From: JAWLEP01 sp964553045
GTDB lineage: Bacteria > Fermentibacterota > Fermentibacteria > Fermentibacterales > JCC-6
DNA: 41,819 nt
Reading direction: 5' to 3'
Assembly (NCBI GenBank): GCA_964553045.1
Contig: CAZKJG010000023.1
Span: forward strand, 1 to 41,819
This document shows, in pieces, positions 24,980 through 33,964 of this stretch. Both the position numbers and the translations under genes were made by a program. Every line of letters begins with the position of its first letter. Positions within the stretch are counted from its first letter, which is position 1. Under the pieces are notes generated by a model that did not search any database, was not told where the DNA came from, and saw only the letters and a program-made list of their open reading frames with translations.

Positions 24980-27900
24980 ATGGCACTTTTCGACTCCAAG
25001 CCCAGAAGGACTTTCAAGAGCATTCAGAAGATGGCCTCCGACAATATGGTCGACCAGGCCGCCTCCAAGGTGGAGGAGGAACTCGATACGCTTCTGGAGG
25101 AGCAGGGCGTGGCGCGGGAACTGGTGGCTTTCCTGATGGACATCGCCTACCCCGACCTGGCCGCGAGGGTGGGCGAGGAGGTCATCCGTCACTACCGCGA
25201 CCTTGCCGCCCCGATCCTGCGGCTTCTCGAGGAGAGGCACAACGAGTTTCCGAGGTCATTTGATCTCCTCAAAACGCTATGGCAAAGCAAGATAAGGCAC
25301 AGGGATTTCAGTGGCTGCATGGCCCTTCTGGATCGCGTGGACAGGCAGATAGAGAATCGGATGATGGAGAACCTCGAGAGCGCCGCGCGCACCGCCGAGA
25401 GGTTTGCCGGAGACCGGCTCCTGGAGGGCGATATCGATCGTTTCCTCGCCTGGGCTGTGGGTCTTCAGAGGCAGGGCCGCAAGGAGGAGGCGCTCAAGAC
25501 GCTTCTCAAGACCGCCGAGAGGGCTCAGAGACCCGACGACCGGATTCCGGCGCTTATCGAGTGGATAGCCACCAGGAATACCGGGAGGGACCCCGAAGCG
25601 GTTCTGTACCTGGTCCGCGTCTACATGGTCATGGACAACGTGGAGAACGCCATTCTCAACCTGCCGGACCTTCTGGACGCCAAGCAGGAGATCCTGGAGC
25701 GGGCCATATCGGTAGTGGAGAAGGATCTGGTGCCCAGGGACTTCGGCAAGCGCTCCCGAGTATACCTCGGGCGACTGCTGGCGGCCGCGGGAAAAAGCGA
25801 TGAATCCTGCCAGGTTCTGGAGAAGCTGCTGGAAGAGAAGGAGCTGGGGGCGGATGTCAATACGGCCGTAAAGGAGCTGGCCGACAAGGCTCCGGAGAGC
25901 TCGAGGCCGCAGCTGCTTCAGGCCAGGCTGAAGAAGATTCGAGGGGAGACCACGGCCGCCATGGACGCGCTGAAGGCGGCCTTCGGGTCGGCGGGCGACG
26001 AGGACACGGGCCAGCTGCTGGAGGTTGCCCGGGATTTCCTGGAGAACGACCTGGACCGTGATGACGAGATAGCCCATCTGCTGGCCCGCCATCTGACGCA
26101 GAAGGGGTCCATCTCGGATGCCGTCCAGGCCCTGATAAGGCTGGTGGAGAAAGATACCGAATGGGTCACCGCCAGGCTGCAGGAACTGCTGAAGCGCGAC
26201 AAGAGCCATGCCGAGACGCTCTCGCTGCTGGCGATAGCCATGATTCTGGAGGGCAGACAGGCTCAGGCCGATGCTGCCATAAGCCACCTCATGCGTCGCA
26301 AGGACACCAAGTCCAGACAGGACATACTGCAGGTTCTGAACCATTTCGACGATCTGATGATGGAGCATCCCAAGCTTCGAAAGATCCGGGCCAAGATTCG
26401 AATGGATTCCGGCAACGAGGGCGCCGCGGCGCTGGACTGGATGGAGCTGCTCCTCAGCGGCGGAAAGGTCCCGGATAACGGGCTCATACGGATACTGGAC
26501 GAGGATCTGCCGGAGAAGATGGCCGACAGGGTAGCCGACTCCGAATTCGAGCCCCAGGGCCCGCTGGAGTGCATGGTGGCGGGCATAGCGGCAGTGAAGA
26601 GGGGTAACTTCTCCCGGGCCGGCCACTGGCTGGCCGTTGCCGCGCAGGAGCCGTCGCTGGCCGAGCGGGCGGCCGAACAGGTGGCCATACTCCCCGACGA
26701 TGCCCTGAGCGCCATCGACCTCGAGGAGATCCTTCCGCTGTTCACCGAGGGGGAGGCCGCAAGGCACGCGTCCGACATAATGATGCGAACCGACGGTGAC
26801 GAGCCCTGGAGGCTCTCGCTGATACCCAGGCTGCGCTGGGGCGATCCCGCCCGGGAGCTGCTCTTCAGGTTGCGGGCCTACATCCGCGAGGGAAGGACTG
26901 CCCTTGCAGGGTCGGCGGCCGACGACCTGGAGGTCGAGGACGGGGCGTTGACATCTCTGGCCGAAGGCTGCGCGGCAATGGCGGCCGGAAAGGGTGCCAA
27001 GGCCCTGAAAGCCCTGGAGACCTCTGTTCTCGACAGGCGTACGAGCTCGCTGGCCAGGAAGGTGATCGAGGAGGGAATCGAGAAGGGAGTGGCGGGCAGG
27101 GTCGAGGGAAGCATATTCCGTGCAAGGACCCACGAGACCGAGCAGAACACCGAGAGCATCGCGGAGAGCCTCAGGCCGGTGGCCGGGAGCCCAGATGCGC
27201 TGAACGAGCTGCGGAGGGTAGTCGAGGACAATCCGGCGGCTCCGGAGCCCCTGGGCCTTCTTGTGGAAACCCTGGCCGAGAAGGGCGAGGTCGACGAGAT
27301 GCTCAAGCGGGCCCCGGCACTTCTGGACGTGGAGCCGGGAAGGGCCCAGCACGTCATGGACATGTCCGAGCGGCTGGGCAGGCAGAAGGGCAACGGAAGG
27401 CTGCTGGCGTACGCTGCCAGCCTGTCCGATTCATACCATCTGTCCAGAGACCCCGAGGCCCTCCTGGTGGAGGCTGTCCTTGCCGAGCCCGAGATAGCGG
27501 AGTCCCTCATGAACCGGAAGGGAGCCGGTCCCGCCTTCAGGGCACTGTGCGCGCTGGCATCCGGTGACGCGGCCACCTTCAGCGGCATACTTCGCAGGCG
27601 CGAGGGCCTCGAGATGCCCATGAGCGAAGCAATTGTGGACGAAGCTATGAAACGCTGGCGGCCGGGCAAGGACGACGAGGCCCTGAGCCTTCTGGCGGAC
27701 AAGGCGCTGGAAGCGGGGTACACCGAACGGGCAGAGGCCATCCTCTCGGAGATGGCGGGCAAGGGTATCGGCGCCTGGAAGACAAAGGCGGCCGAACACC
27801 TCCTGGAGAAGGCCATGGAGGGTGAGCTGCCCCGCCGTGCCTTCTGGGAATCCGTCCGCGACCCGGAGGCGATCCGCCGAGGCATATCCCAGGGCCTGGC

Positions 27901-28591
27901 ATCCGATCTCGCTGAGGCCGACCGGGAGACCGTCTCGGCCATGCTGGCCGCGGTCACCAACTCCTCGCTTCGCCCTCAGGAGCTGCTGGACTTCGCCCGC
28001 ACCCTGCGGGAGTCCGGGCTGGAGGACATCGATCACGGGCTGCGCCAGATAGCCGAGCTCTGCTACGAGACCGCACAGAACGACCGCGCATCCGGCTCGG
28101 TGAATCGTGCCGAGCTCATAGATCTTCTTCTCTCGGTCGACATGATACCGCGTGCCTCCAGGATGGCACTGAGCAGCGGAAGCGACGCTGTGCTGCAGAA
28201 GGTGAGGAATGGTCTGGCCAGCCACCGCCAGGCCAACGCCGGGGAGGGCCCCGAGGGAGCCGAGTCCCTTCTGCTGGCCGGCGACGCGCAGGGTGCGCTG
28301 AAGGCCCTCGGACCGAGGACCGACCAGGACAGCGTCAAGACGGAGGACCTGAGGGCCAGGGCCCTGTGGAGGCTGGGCATGATGGATGCGGCCAGGGGCG
28401 TATGGCTCTCGGCCTACCGAAGGACCGGAGACGGACTGCTGCTGGCCAGACTGGCGTGGGCTCTGCGGGCCGGAGGCAAAGGCATGGAGACCAGGGCCGT
28501 GCAGAGGCTGCTGGCCAGCCGCCACCCGGAAATGACAAGAGGGGCATCCAAGCCCGGTTCCGTCGGCAGGCTGGATACGCTGCACCTGTAA
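24980..28591 (+). CDS. Very large helical-repeat (TPR-like) cytoplasmic protein
   Basis: A 1203-residue protein with no signal peptide or membrane helix. It is almost wholly alpha-helical by eye: repeated pairs of amphipathic helices with TPR-like small residues, for example the stretches around LLEEKELGADVNTAVKELA, RHLTQKGSISDAVQALIRL and LLLAGDAQGALKAL, giving an alpha-solenoid from roughly residue 40 to the end. No enzymatic motif was found. The ATG at 24980 follows the mltD-like stop by 9 bases with AGGATCT upstream, and the coiled-coil/TPR gene comes 64 bases later. By context it may be a scaffold tied to cell-wall enzymes, but the neighbours are exported while this protein looks cytoplasmic, so the link is indirect. 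I do not recognise a named family. Confidence 0.85.
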   Translation: MALFDSKPRRTFKSIQKMASDNMVDQAASKVEEELDTLLEEQGVARELVAFLMDIAYPDLAARVGEEVIRHYRDLAAPILRLLEERHNEFPRSFDLLKTLWQSKIRHRDFSGCMALLDRVDRQIENRMMENLESAARTAERFAGDRLLEGDIDRFLAWAVGLQRQGRKEEALKTLLKTAERAQRPDDRIPALIEWIATRNTGRDPEAVLYLVRVYMVMDNVENAILNLPDLLDAKQEILERAISVVEKDLVPRDFGKRSRVYLGRLLAAAGKSDESCQVLEKLLEEKELGADVNTAVKELADKAPESSRPQLLQARLKKIRGETTAAMDALKAAFGSAGDEDTGQLLEVARDFLENDLDRDDEIAHLLARHLTQKGSISDAVQALIRLVEKDTEWVTARLQELLKRDKSHAETLSLLAIAMILEGRQAQADAAISHLMRRKDTKSRQDILQVLNHFDDLMMEHPKLRKIRAKIRMDSGNEGAAALDWMELLLSGGKVPDNGLIRILDEDLPEKMADRVADSEFEPQGPLECMVAGIAAVKRGNFSRAGHWLAVAAQEPSLAERAAEQVAILPDDALSAIDLEEILPLFTEGEAARHASDIMMRTDGDEPWRLSLIPRLRWGDPARELLFRLRAYIREGRTALAGSAADDLEVEDGALTSLAEGCAAMAAGKGAKALKALETSVLDRRTSSLARKVIEEGIEKGVAGRVEGSIFRARTHETEQNTESIAESLRPVAGSPDALNELRRVVEDNPAAPEPLGLLVETLAEKGEVDEMLKRAPALLDVEPGRAQHVMDMSERLGRQKGNGRLLAYAASLSDSYHLSRDPEALLVEAVLAEPEIAESLMNRKGAGPAFRALCALASGDAATFSGILRRREGLEMPMSEAIVDEAMKRWRPGKDDEALSLLADKALEAGYTERAEAILSEMAGKGIGAWKTKAAEHLLEKAMEGELPRRAFWESVRDPEAIRRGISQGLASDLAEADRETVSAMLAAVTNSSLRPQELLDFARTLRESGLEDIDHGLRQIAELCYETAQNDRASGSVNRAELIDLLLSVDMIPRASRMALSSGSDAVLQKVRNGLASHRQANAGEGPEGAESLLLAGDAQGALKALGPRTDQDSVKTEDLRARALWRLGMMDAARGVWLSAYRRTGDGLLLARLAWALRAGGKGMETRAVQRLLASRHPEMTRGASKPGSVGRLDTLHL

Positions 28592-28655
28592 CTTGCAATC
28601 AGGGTGGGGGATAGAGATAGCATGAATCGAAACCACAGATCACCGGGAGTTGCAG

Positions 28656-30212
28656 ATGGCTGAGAACGAGAACGGTAAGAAGGCAGGTCCATCCACCGAG
28701 GAGCTCCTGAAGGCACTCGGCCAGGCCATTTACCAGCAGGGACGACATGTCAAGGCGATAGCCGAGAACGTGCAGAAGCTGGAGGAGGCCGTAACCGGTG
28801 ATCTGATGGAGAAACTGGACACGATAGCGGGAGCCATAGGGCAGATGCCCCACAGCGCAGGGACGCCGGCGCCCGCGGCGGAGGGAGAGGCCGAGCCCGA
28901 AGGGGCCGAAGGCGCTTCCGCGCCGGCTGCGGCACCCCCCGTGGGATCCGAAGAGCTGCTGGAGGCCACCAGAGCCATCCAGTCTTCGGTTGAGTCCGGA
29001 TTTGAGGGCCTGCAGGGGATATCCGAGAAGCTGGACTCCCTGCTGGAGCGGATTTCCGGAAGCGACGAGCAGATGGAGGGGTTGGTCGCTGGCCTGGGCG
29101 CCCTGCAGGAAACCATGCAGCAGCTGCCGGAAGCCATCGGCGGCATCGGGGAATACCTCAGCGGCGGCGATGCCGAGAACCTCGAGGCCGCTCTGGACTC
29201 CCGGGCCGCCCAGCTCGCGGAGACCCTCAAGGAGGGCCTTTCCGGCCTGGAAGAGCTAATCGGCGGAGGCTCGGAGCTCCTGAGTGAGAAGCTGTCGGTG
29301 CTGGAGACGTTGAGAGAGGGGCTCGACAAGGTCGCCGAAACAGCGTCCTCCATAAGGGAAGGCCTCTCGGGCGTCGAGGAATCGATGCCCGGACTTGCGG
29401 AGAAGCTGGACACCCTCGACCAACGGGTCAGGGAGGGCTCGGAGGCTCTCAGGGAGACGATGGAGGGCCTGCCCGACAAGAACCGAAAGCTCCTCGAGGA
29501 GCAGATGAAGGGGGTGCGGGAAACTGTCGACAGGCTTCCCGAGGCAGTTGAGAAGATGGGCGAGGGCCTGGGCGAGCGCATCGGCGAGCTGGACCGGGAC
29601 ACCAGCGAGAAGGTGGAGGAGATTTCCAGCGCCGTGACGGGCAGCGAGAAAAAGCTCTCGTCGATGCAGGAGAACCTGAAGCAGGCGGCCGAGACCCAGG
29701 AGAGGCAGCTGGGCGAGATGACCGAGCTTCTGCAGACCCACCGTGACTCGGTGATCGAATCCCAGGTTGACGATCTCAACCGACAGGCCATAAACCACTA
29801 CAACAACGGAGAGTACGATCTGGCCCTGCAGGCTCTGGAGAGGGCGAGGGATCAGCAGGCGGGGCGTCCGGAGATACTGGCCAACCTGGGACACGTCCAC
29901 GCGGCCCTCGGCGAGATAGAGAAGGCCGAGCAGAGCTTTCGCGAGGCCCTGGAGGCCGACCCCGAGCTGGAGCCGGCCCTCAGCGGCCTGGGAACGCTCA
30001 TGGTCACCGACGGACGGCCCGGCGAGACCATAGAGTTCCTGCAGAGCTTCGTCGAGGAGGGTGAACCGTCCAGCGGCGTGCTTCTTGCCTACACCAGGGC
30101 CCTGGCCGCCAAGGGCAGCCACGCCAGGGCGGTTGAGCTGCTCAAGAAAGCCATGGAGGCCGATCCCGGCAACCCCGAGATCGAGGAGGAGCTGGGCAGG
30201 TACTCCGACTGA
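28656..30212 (+). CDS. Long coiled-coil protein with C-terminal TPR repeats
   Basis: A 518-residue protein without signal peptide. Residues 1-55 are helical; a Pro/Ala/Glu linker (about 70-100) follows; about 105-375 is a long coiled coil with recurrent short units of the form SGLEEL, REGLSGVEESM, METMEGLP-like and RLPEAVEKMGEGL, resembling apolipoprotein- or phasin-like amphipathic repeats; about 380-510 holds three to four TPR units (NHYNNGEYDLALQALERA, ILANLGHVHAALGEIEKAEQ, LLAYTRALAAKGSHARAVEL). ATG 28656 is used because GGGAG is seven bases upstream; a TTG six bases earlier is in frame. It lies between the giant repeat protein and the Slt-like gene (1-base gap). Function is unknown; a polymer-forming or scaffold role is possible. 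Confidence 0.85.
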   Translation: MAENENGKKAGPSTEELLKALGQAIYQQGRHVKAIAENVQKLEEAVTGDLMEKLDTIAGAIGQMPHSAGTPAPAAEGEAEPEGAEGASAPAAAPPVGSEELLEATRAIQSSVESGFEGLQGISEKLDSLLERISGSDEQMEGLVAGLGALQETMQQLPEAIGGIGEYLSGGDAENLEAALDSRAAQLAETLKEGLSGLEELIGGGSELLSEKLSVLETLREGLDKVAETASSIREGLSGVEESMPGLAEKLDTLDQRVREGSEALRETMEGLPDKNRKLLEEQMKGVRETVDRLPEAVEKMGEGLGERIGELDRDTSEKVEEISSAVTGSEKKLSSMQENLKQAAETQERQLGEMTELLQTHRDSVIESQVDDLNRQAINHYNNGEYDLALQALERARDQQAGRPEILANLGHVHAALGEIEKAEQSFREALEADPELEPALSGLGTLMVTDGRPGETIEFLQSFVEEGEPSSGVLLAYTRALAAKGSHARAVELLKKAMEADPGNPEIEEELGRYSD

Positions 30213-30213
30213 G

Positions 30214-32451
30214 ATGAGACGCCCCCTGCATTTGGCGGCGGCGCTTCTCTGCGCGCTCCCGGTCCTCTTCGCCTGCCGCCGGGTATCGGAAGACCGACCG
30301 CCTCAGCTCACGTCGTCTCAGCGGTGCTCCCTGTACAGCAGCGAGGCTGAGGCGGCCCTCTCGGCCGGAGACCCGGATGCCGCCTGCAGCCTGCTGGTGG
30401 AGGCCGCGCTGATGGCCGACAGCGCCGGCCCGCTCCGCCGGACTCTGGTGGCGAGGGCCGACTCCCTGGCGAGTCCCCCCAATCCCCTGCTGGCCAGGAT
30501 GCTTCTGGAGGGCCCGGTCGATTCGACTACGGCTCTTCGGGCCATCTTCCTGGGCGGTGACAGCGCGGTTGGAGCGGTGTTGGAGGGCCTGAGCCATGGC
30601 CGCTGGCCGCTGGGCGAGTACGTGGCCCTGCTGGCGGCGGACTCCCTGGTGTCATCCCGCAGGTACGCCGAGGCCATGGAGCTGCTGGAGCGTGTTCCGG
30701 ACACCCTTCCCGCCGCCGCGGATTCCAGGCGACGGCTGCTTTCGGCCACCGCCCTGCTGCACTGCGGAATGCCCGACTCGGCGGGCCGGGAGCTGGCTCG
30801 CGCCCTCGAGAACGGAGAGCATGAGCTGGCCGCAGCCATTCTGCACGTACGGGCCATGTGGCTTCGGGAGAAGGGGGCTTCCGGCTGGCGGAACGACCTT
30901 GTGGAGTCTTTCCGGCTCTGGCCGGCAGGGGACATGCATTCCGAGGCCTTCAGGATACTGCTCCCCGACCTACTGGAGGACAGCGTCCTGGCGGCAAGGG
31001 TCGCGGATCCCTTCTATTCTGGAGGCCTCTGGAACGAGCTCTACCAGATGGCCCGCCTGGCCGACCGTCCGCCCGCTCACCTCTACTACCTCGCCGCCAG
31101 AACCCGAGACCGGCTGGGCTTCTACGGACAGGCGGCTCACATGCTGGAGCGTTACCTGGAGGTCTGGCCCAACGGCCAGGACGCCCCCCTGGCTCTTCTG
31201 TACCTGGGACTTGACCGGGCCCGAATGGGACGGACGGATGCCGGACTCGCCTGCTTCGAGCTCTTCGAACGCCGTCACCCCCACAACCGCCGCATGGGCA
31301 ACCTGCCCTGGTATCGGGGCAGCGTGCTGGCAGATGCCGGACGCTGGGATGAGTCCATACCCCATTTCCGGAGGACACTGCAGCGCTACCGGGGAAACGT
31401 AACCGCCGATGACGCGCACTTCTACCTCTGCCTGGCCCTGATGCAGACAGGCAGGGCGGAAGAGGCCGCGGAAGAGCTGGAGGGCTTCGCCGCCCGCTGG
31501 GACCGAAGCGTCTACCGCGACGCAGCACTGTACTGGCTGGGCCGGCTGCGGCTGGAGATGAACATGCCCGGAGGCCGTGAGACTCTGGAGGGGCTCATAG
31601 CGGACTCTCCCCACAGCCTGCCCGCGTCCCACGCCCGCAGACTGCTGGGCCTTCCGCCCTGGCGTCCGGAGTTCACCGAAGAGCCCCTGGAGGCCTGGAT
31701 GTCCAGGAACGGACTCGAGCCGGCTGACCCTCCGCCGGAAGCGCTGCGGGGCAGGGTGCTGGTCCGGGCCGGCCTTCGCAGCTGGGGCGTGGCCGAGCTG
31801 CGGAGGGCGGAGCAGAGGCTGGGCAGCCCGGCACCCCTCGGCGTATTCTACCGCAGCAACGCGATATGGGAGCGCATGCCCTCCGCCGCGTGGAGGATGT
31901 GGAGCCTGGCCGAAGACGGCAGCAGACCCCGGGGGCTATGGGAGCTGCGCTACCCGGAAGCCTGGCCCGGGGTGGTGGTTCCCGTCTGCCGCAGATGGGG
32001 TTTCGACCCCCTTCTCGCCTGGGCCATCATGAAGCAGGAGAGCGCCTTCCAGCCCTCGTGCTACTCCACCGCCGGCGCCCGGGGCCTGATACAGATGATA
32101 CCCAGCACCTCGGAGTACGTTTCGGTGGAGAACGGCTGGGAAGGGTACAGCCCCGACAGGCTGTACCGGCCGGAGGTCTCCCTGGAGTACGGCATAGCCT
32201 ACCTGTCGGGGGTGGCCGCGGACCTGAAGCAGCTTCACGTAACGCTTGCCGGCTACAACGGCGGACCCCACAACGCCCTGCGGTGGGGAGGGACTGAAAC
32301 CAGCCCTGAGATGTTCTTCAGCAGGATCACCTTCAACGAGACCAGGAGGTACACGGAGATTGTGGCCCACAACTACCAGGTCTACAGGGCCCTCTACCCC
32401 GGCCGTTCACTGGAGATGGCCTGCTGTCCCGGGTGGAACGGCTTCTTCTAG
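30214..32451 (+). CDS. Slt70-like soluble-type lytic transglycosylase, lipoprotein
   Basis: A 745-residue extracytoplasmic enzyme. The signal peptide ends in the lipobox LFAC (Cys21). Residues about 40-570 form a helical superhelix with TPR-like units (such as QAAHMLERYLEVWPNGQDAPLALLYLG and WYRGSVLADAGRWDESIPHFRRT), as in the doughnut of Slt70. The C-terminal GH23 domain has the catalytic Glu in IMKQESAFQPSCYS (about residue 608), then AGARGLIQMIPST and the LAGYNGGPHNALRW block. It would cleave peptidoglycan glycan strands to 1,6-anhydro products. The ATG is one base after the previous stop and has only a weak ribosome binding site, suggesting coupled translation. Its stop codon shares CTAG with the stop of the convergent gene. 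Confidence 0.92.
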   Translation: MRRPLHLAAALLCALPVLFACRRVSEDRPPQLTSSQRCSLYSSEAEAALSAGDPDAACSLLVEAALMADSAGPLRRTLVARADSLASPPNPLLARMLLEGPVDSTTALRAIFLGGDSAVGAVLEGLSHGRWPLGEYVALLAADSLVSSRRYAEAMELLERVPDTLPAAADSRRRLLSATALLHCGMPDSAGRELARALENGEHELAAAILHVRAMWLREKGASGWRNDLVESFRLWPAGDMHSEAFRILLPDLLEDSVLAARVADPFYSGGLWNELYQMARLADRPPAHLYYLAARTRDRLGFYGQAAHMLERYLEVWPNGQDAPLALLYLGLDRARMGRTDAGLACFELFERRHPHNRRMGNLPWYRGSVLADAGRWDESIPHFRRTLQRYRGNVTADDAHFYLCLALMQTGRAEEAAEELEGFAARWDRSVYRDAALYWLGRLRLEMNMPGGRETLEGLIADSPHSLPASHARRLLGLPPWRPEFTEEPLEAWMSRNGLEPADPPPEALRGRVLVRAGLRSWGVAELRRAEQRLGSPAPLGVFYRSNAIWERMPSAAWRMWSLAEDGSRPRGLWELRYPEAWPGVVVPVCRRWGFDPLLAWAIMKQESAFQPSCYSTAGARGLIQMIPSTSEYVSVENGWEGYSPDRLYRPEVSLEYGIAYLSGVAADLKQLHVTLAGYNGGPHNALRWGGTETSPEMFFSRITFNETRRYTEIVAHNYQVYRALYPGRSLEMACCPGWNGFF

Positions 32452-33794
32452 CCGGGCCGGTAAATGCGGTAGACGGCCACCCTTTCCTCGCCGCAGATCA
32501 CCGGGGAGGGACTTCGAAACAGGGCAAGCAGGACCAGGTTTTCTCCGGCCTCCTCGATGATTCGCGAGTACTGCCGGGGAAAGGCGCACAGGTACTCGGC
32601 CCGCTGCTGGAGCCAGTTCCAGTCGGGCCGTCCGCCGGCGGCCGGCAGCGCTGCGGGGGTTACGAGGCCGTCAAGGTCCAGGACGCGAAGTCCCGATATC
32701 CAGCCCATGGCGCCTACGTCAGCGGCGGCTACAGTGGAGCCCGCTGCTGCCTCCTGCCGAAGAAGACGGGCCGGGCCTACGTCTATCGCCTTCACATCGG
32801 CCGAGGCCCTTACACGGCGGGAGGCGAACAGCAGCATTCCCGGCACCAGGGATACCGCAACCAGCGCCGCCAGCCTTCTTCTGCCGGCCAGCAGCCGCCC
32901 GGCCGACAGTGCGAAGGCGGTCAGCCATGGCAGGTGGTATCGAAGCTGGAAGAAGTCGTTTGGCTGAAGCAGGAGGGCGGGCAGCAGCGCCAGGGCCGGC
33001 ACCAGGCCGAGGGGGTTTCGGCGCCGCAGAAGATCATAGGCGGCCCATGCACCCGCCGGCAGCAGCAGGGCGGCCCCCAGCACGAGGCTCCTGGCCAGCC
33101 CGCGCAGGCCGGGAAGAAGGCCGTAGGCCGCCGCTCCCGCCTGCTTCGCGTAGAATGTCGATGGCAGGGGAAGTCCGGTGGCATGGAGGTTCCAGCCGAT
33201 CCACAGTCCACCCAGCACAAGGGAAGGCAGCATAAGGAGGGCCAGCTCCCGTTTGCGTGGCTTGCCGGCAGCAATTGCCAGGGGTACGGCCAGCAGGGCC
33301 AGCTCGGGCCTTGCGAGCACGGTTCCGGCCAGCAGCAGTCCGGCCCTCGGATTCGCCCTTCGTCCCGACCGGACGGTTCTCCAGACCAGCACCACCGCAA
33401 GGCAGGCCAGGCCGGTCTCCATTCCGCTGGACGAGTGAAAGAGAAGCGGCCCCAGTAGAAGAAGGAGAATGGGGCCGGGTCCGGGACCGGAGAGCGCCAC
33501 GGCAGCGCAGGCGGCCAGTGCGGAAATCGCCATGATGGCGGCCGGGGCGACGTCTGTGCCGGCCATGGCGGTCAGGGCGGAGGGTAGAAGCCAGATGGGG
33601 CTGGTGAAGCCCGAGGAGGGCTCGCCGGGATTGAAATGAAGGGGCTGGCCGCGCAGGAACGTGCGGCCGTAAACCAGATGGGTGTACGTGTCGTCCATGG
33701 GGGGGACGGGGCCACTCTTGAACGCAATTGCCGCGCTGACAGCGAGAAAGGCGATGGCCGCCACGGCGGCACGTTTGGAGATCCCATATGTCAT
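32448..33794 (-). CDS. Polytopic membrane protein, probable GT-C-type glycosyltransferase
   Basis: A 448-residue integral membrane protein with about ten hydrophobic helices. After the first helix comes the extracytoplasmic PPMDDTYTHLVYGRTFLRG and FNPGEPSSGFTSP region; the DD pair (Asp34, Asp35) followed by a Y-x-R helix and NPGE...SGFT is the pattern of lipid-phospho-sugar-dependent GT-C glycosyltransferases, where the acidic pair is catalytic. A C-terminal soluble part (about 360-448) contains DVGAMGWISGLRVLDLDGL, common in this group. Start ATG 33794 is preferred for the signal-anchor start, though its ribosome binding site (GGGGG, 12 bases away) is poor. It would glycosylate envelope lipids or proteins. 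It stands alone on the reverse strand. Confidence 0.8.
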   Translation of the reverse strand: MTYGISKRAAVAAIAFLAVSAAIAFKSGPVPPMDDTYTHLVYGRTFLRGQPLHFNPGEPSSGFTSPIWLLPSALTAMAGTDVAPAAIMAISALAACAAVALSGPGPGPILLLLLGPLLFHSSSGMETGLACLAVVLVWRTVRSGRRANPRAGLLLAGTVLARPELALLAVPLAIAAGKPRKRELALLMLPSLVLGGLWIGWNLHATGLPLPSTFYAKQAGAAAYGLLPGLRGLARSLVLGAALLLPAGAWAAYDLLRRRNPLGLVPALALLPALLLQPNDFFQLRYHLPWLTAFALSAGRLLAGRRRLAALVAVSLVPGMLLFASRRVRASADVKAIDVGPARLLRQEAAAGSTVAAADVGAMGWISGLRVLDLDGLVTPAALPAAGGRPDWNWLQQRAEYLCAFPRQYSRIIEEAGENLVLLALFRSPSPVICGEERVAVYRIYRPG

Positions 33795-33797
33795 GGC

Positions 33798-33826
33798 TTG
33801 AGAGTACCCCCGTGGACGATTATCGT
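33798..33826 (+). promoter_or_regulatory. Candidate promoter for kbl
   Basis: TTGAGA (33798-33803, five of six) and TATCGT (33821-33826, four of six) are 17 bases apart. Transcription from here would give a leader of about 130 bases before the kbl ATG. A GC-rich hairpin lies within that leader (33871-33885). Confidence 0.45.
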
Positions 33827-33870
33827 CATGTGAACGCATACTGCAGCATACATACAAAACCGTTCCGTGT

Positions 33871-33885
33871 CCGGCCTGCGGCCGG
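33871..33885. repeat. Perfect short hairpin in the kbl leader
   Basis: CCGGCC and GGCCGG pair around a TGC loop. Flanking CCGTTCC (33860-33866) and GGACGG can extend the fold into a larger structured element. There is no T-run after it, so it is not a standard terminator; it could stabilise or regulate the leader. Confidence 0.45.
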
Positions 33886-33964
33886 TCCCGGCTGGACGGT
33901 TGTTCGAAGAGCTGTTGTGCTTTGGAGCGGCACATGCCGCGTGGACCCTCACGGAAAGGAACCT

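Noticed and set aside
25277..27352. 691-codon open frame antisense to the large repeat-protein gene
   Set aside because: It has no ribosome binding site, no recognisable domain and a composition typical of the reverse complement of GC-rich coding sequence; the forward frame is clearly the gene.
27431..28636. 401-codon reverse-strand open frame over the end of the repeat-protein gene
   Set aside because: Shadow of the forward gene caused by few A/T-rich stop triplets; low-complexity Gly/Gln/Pro content without any domain.
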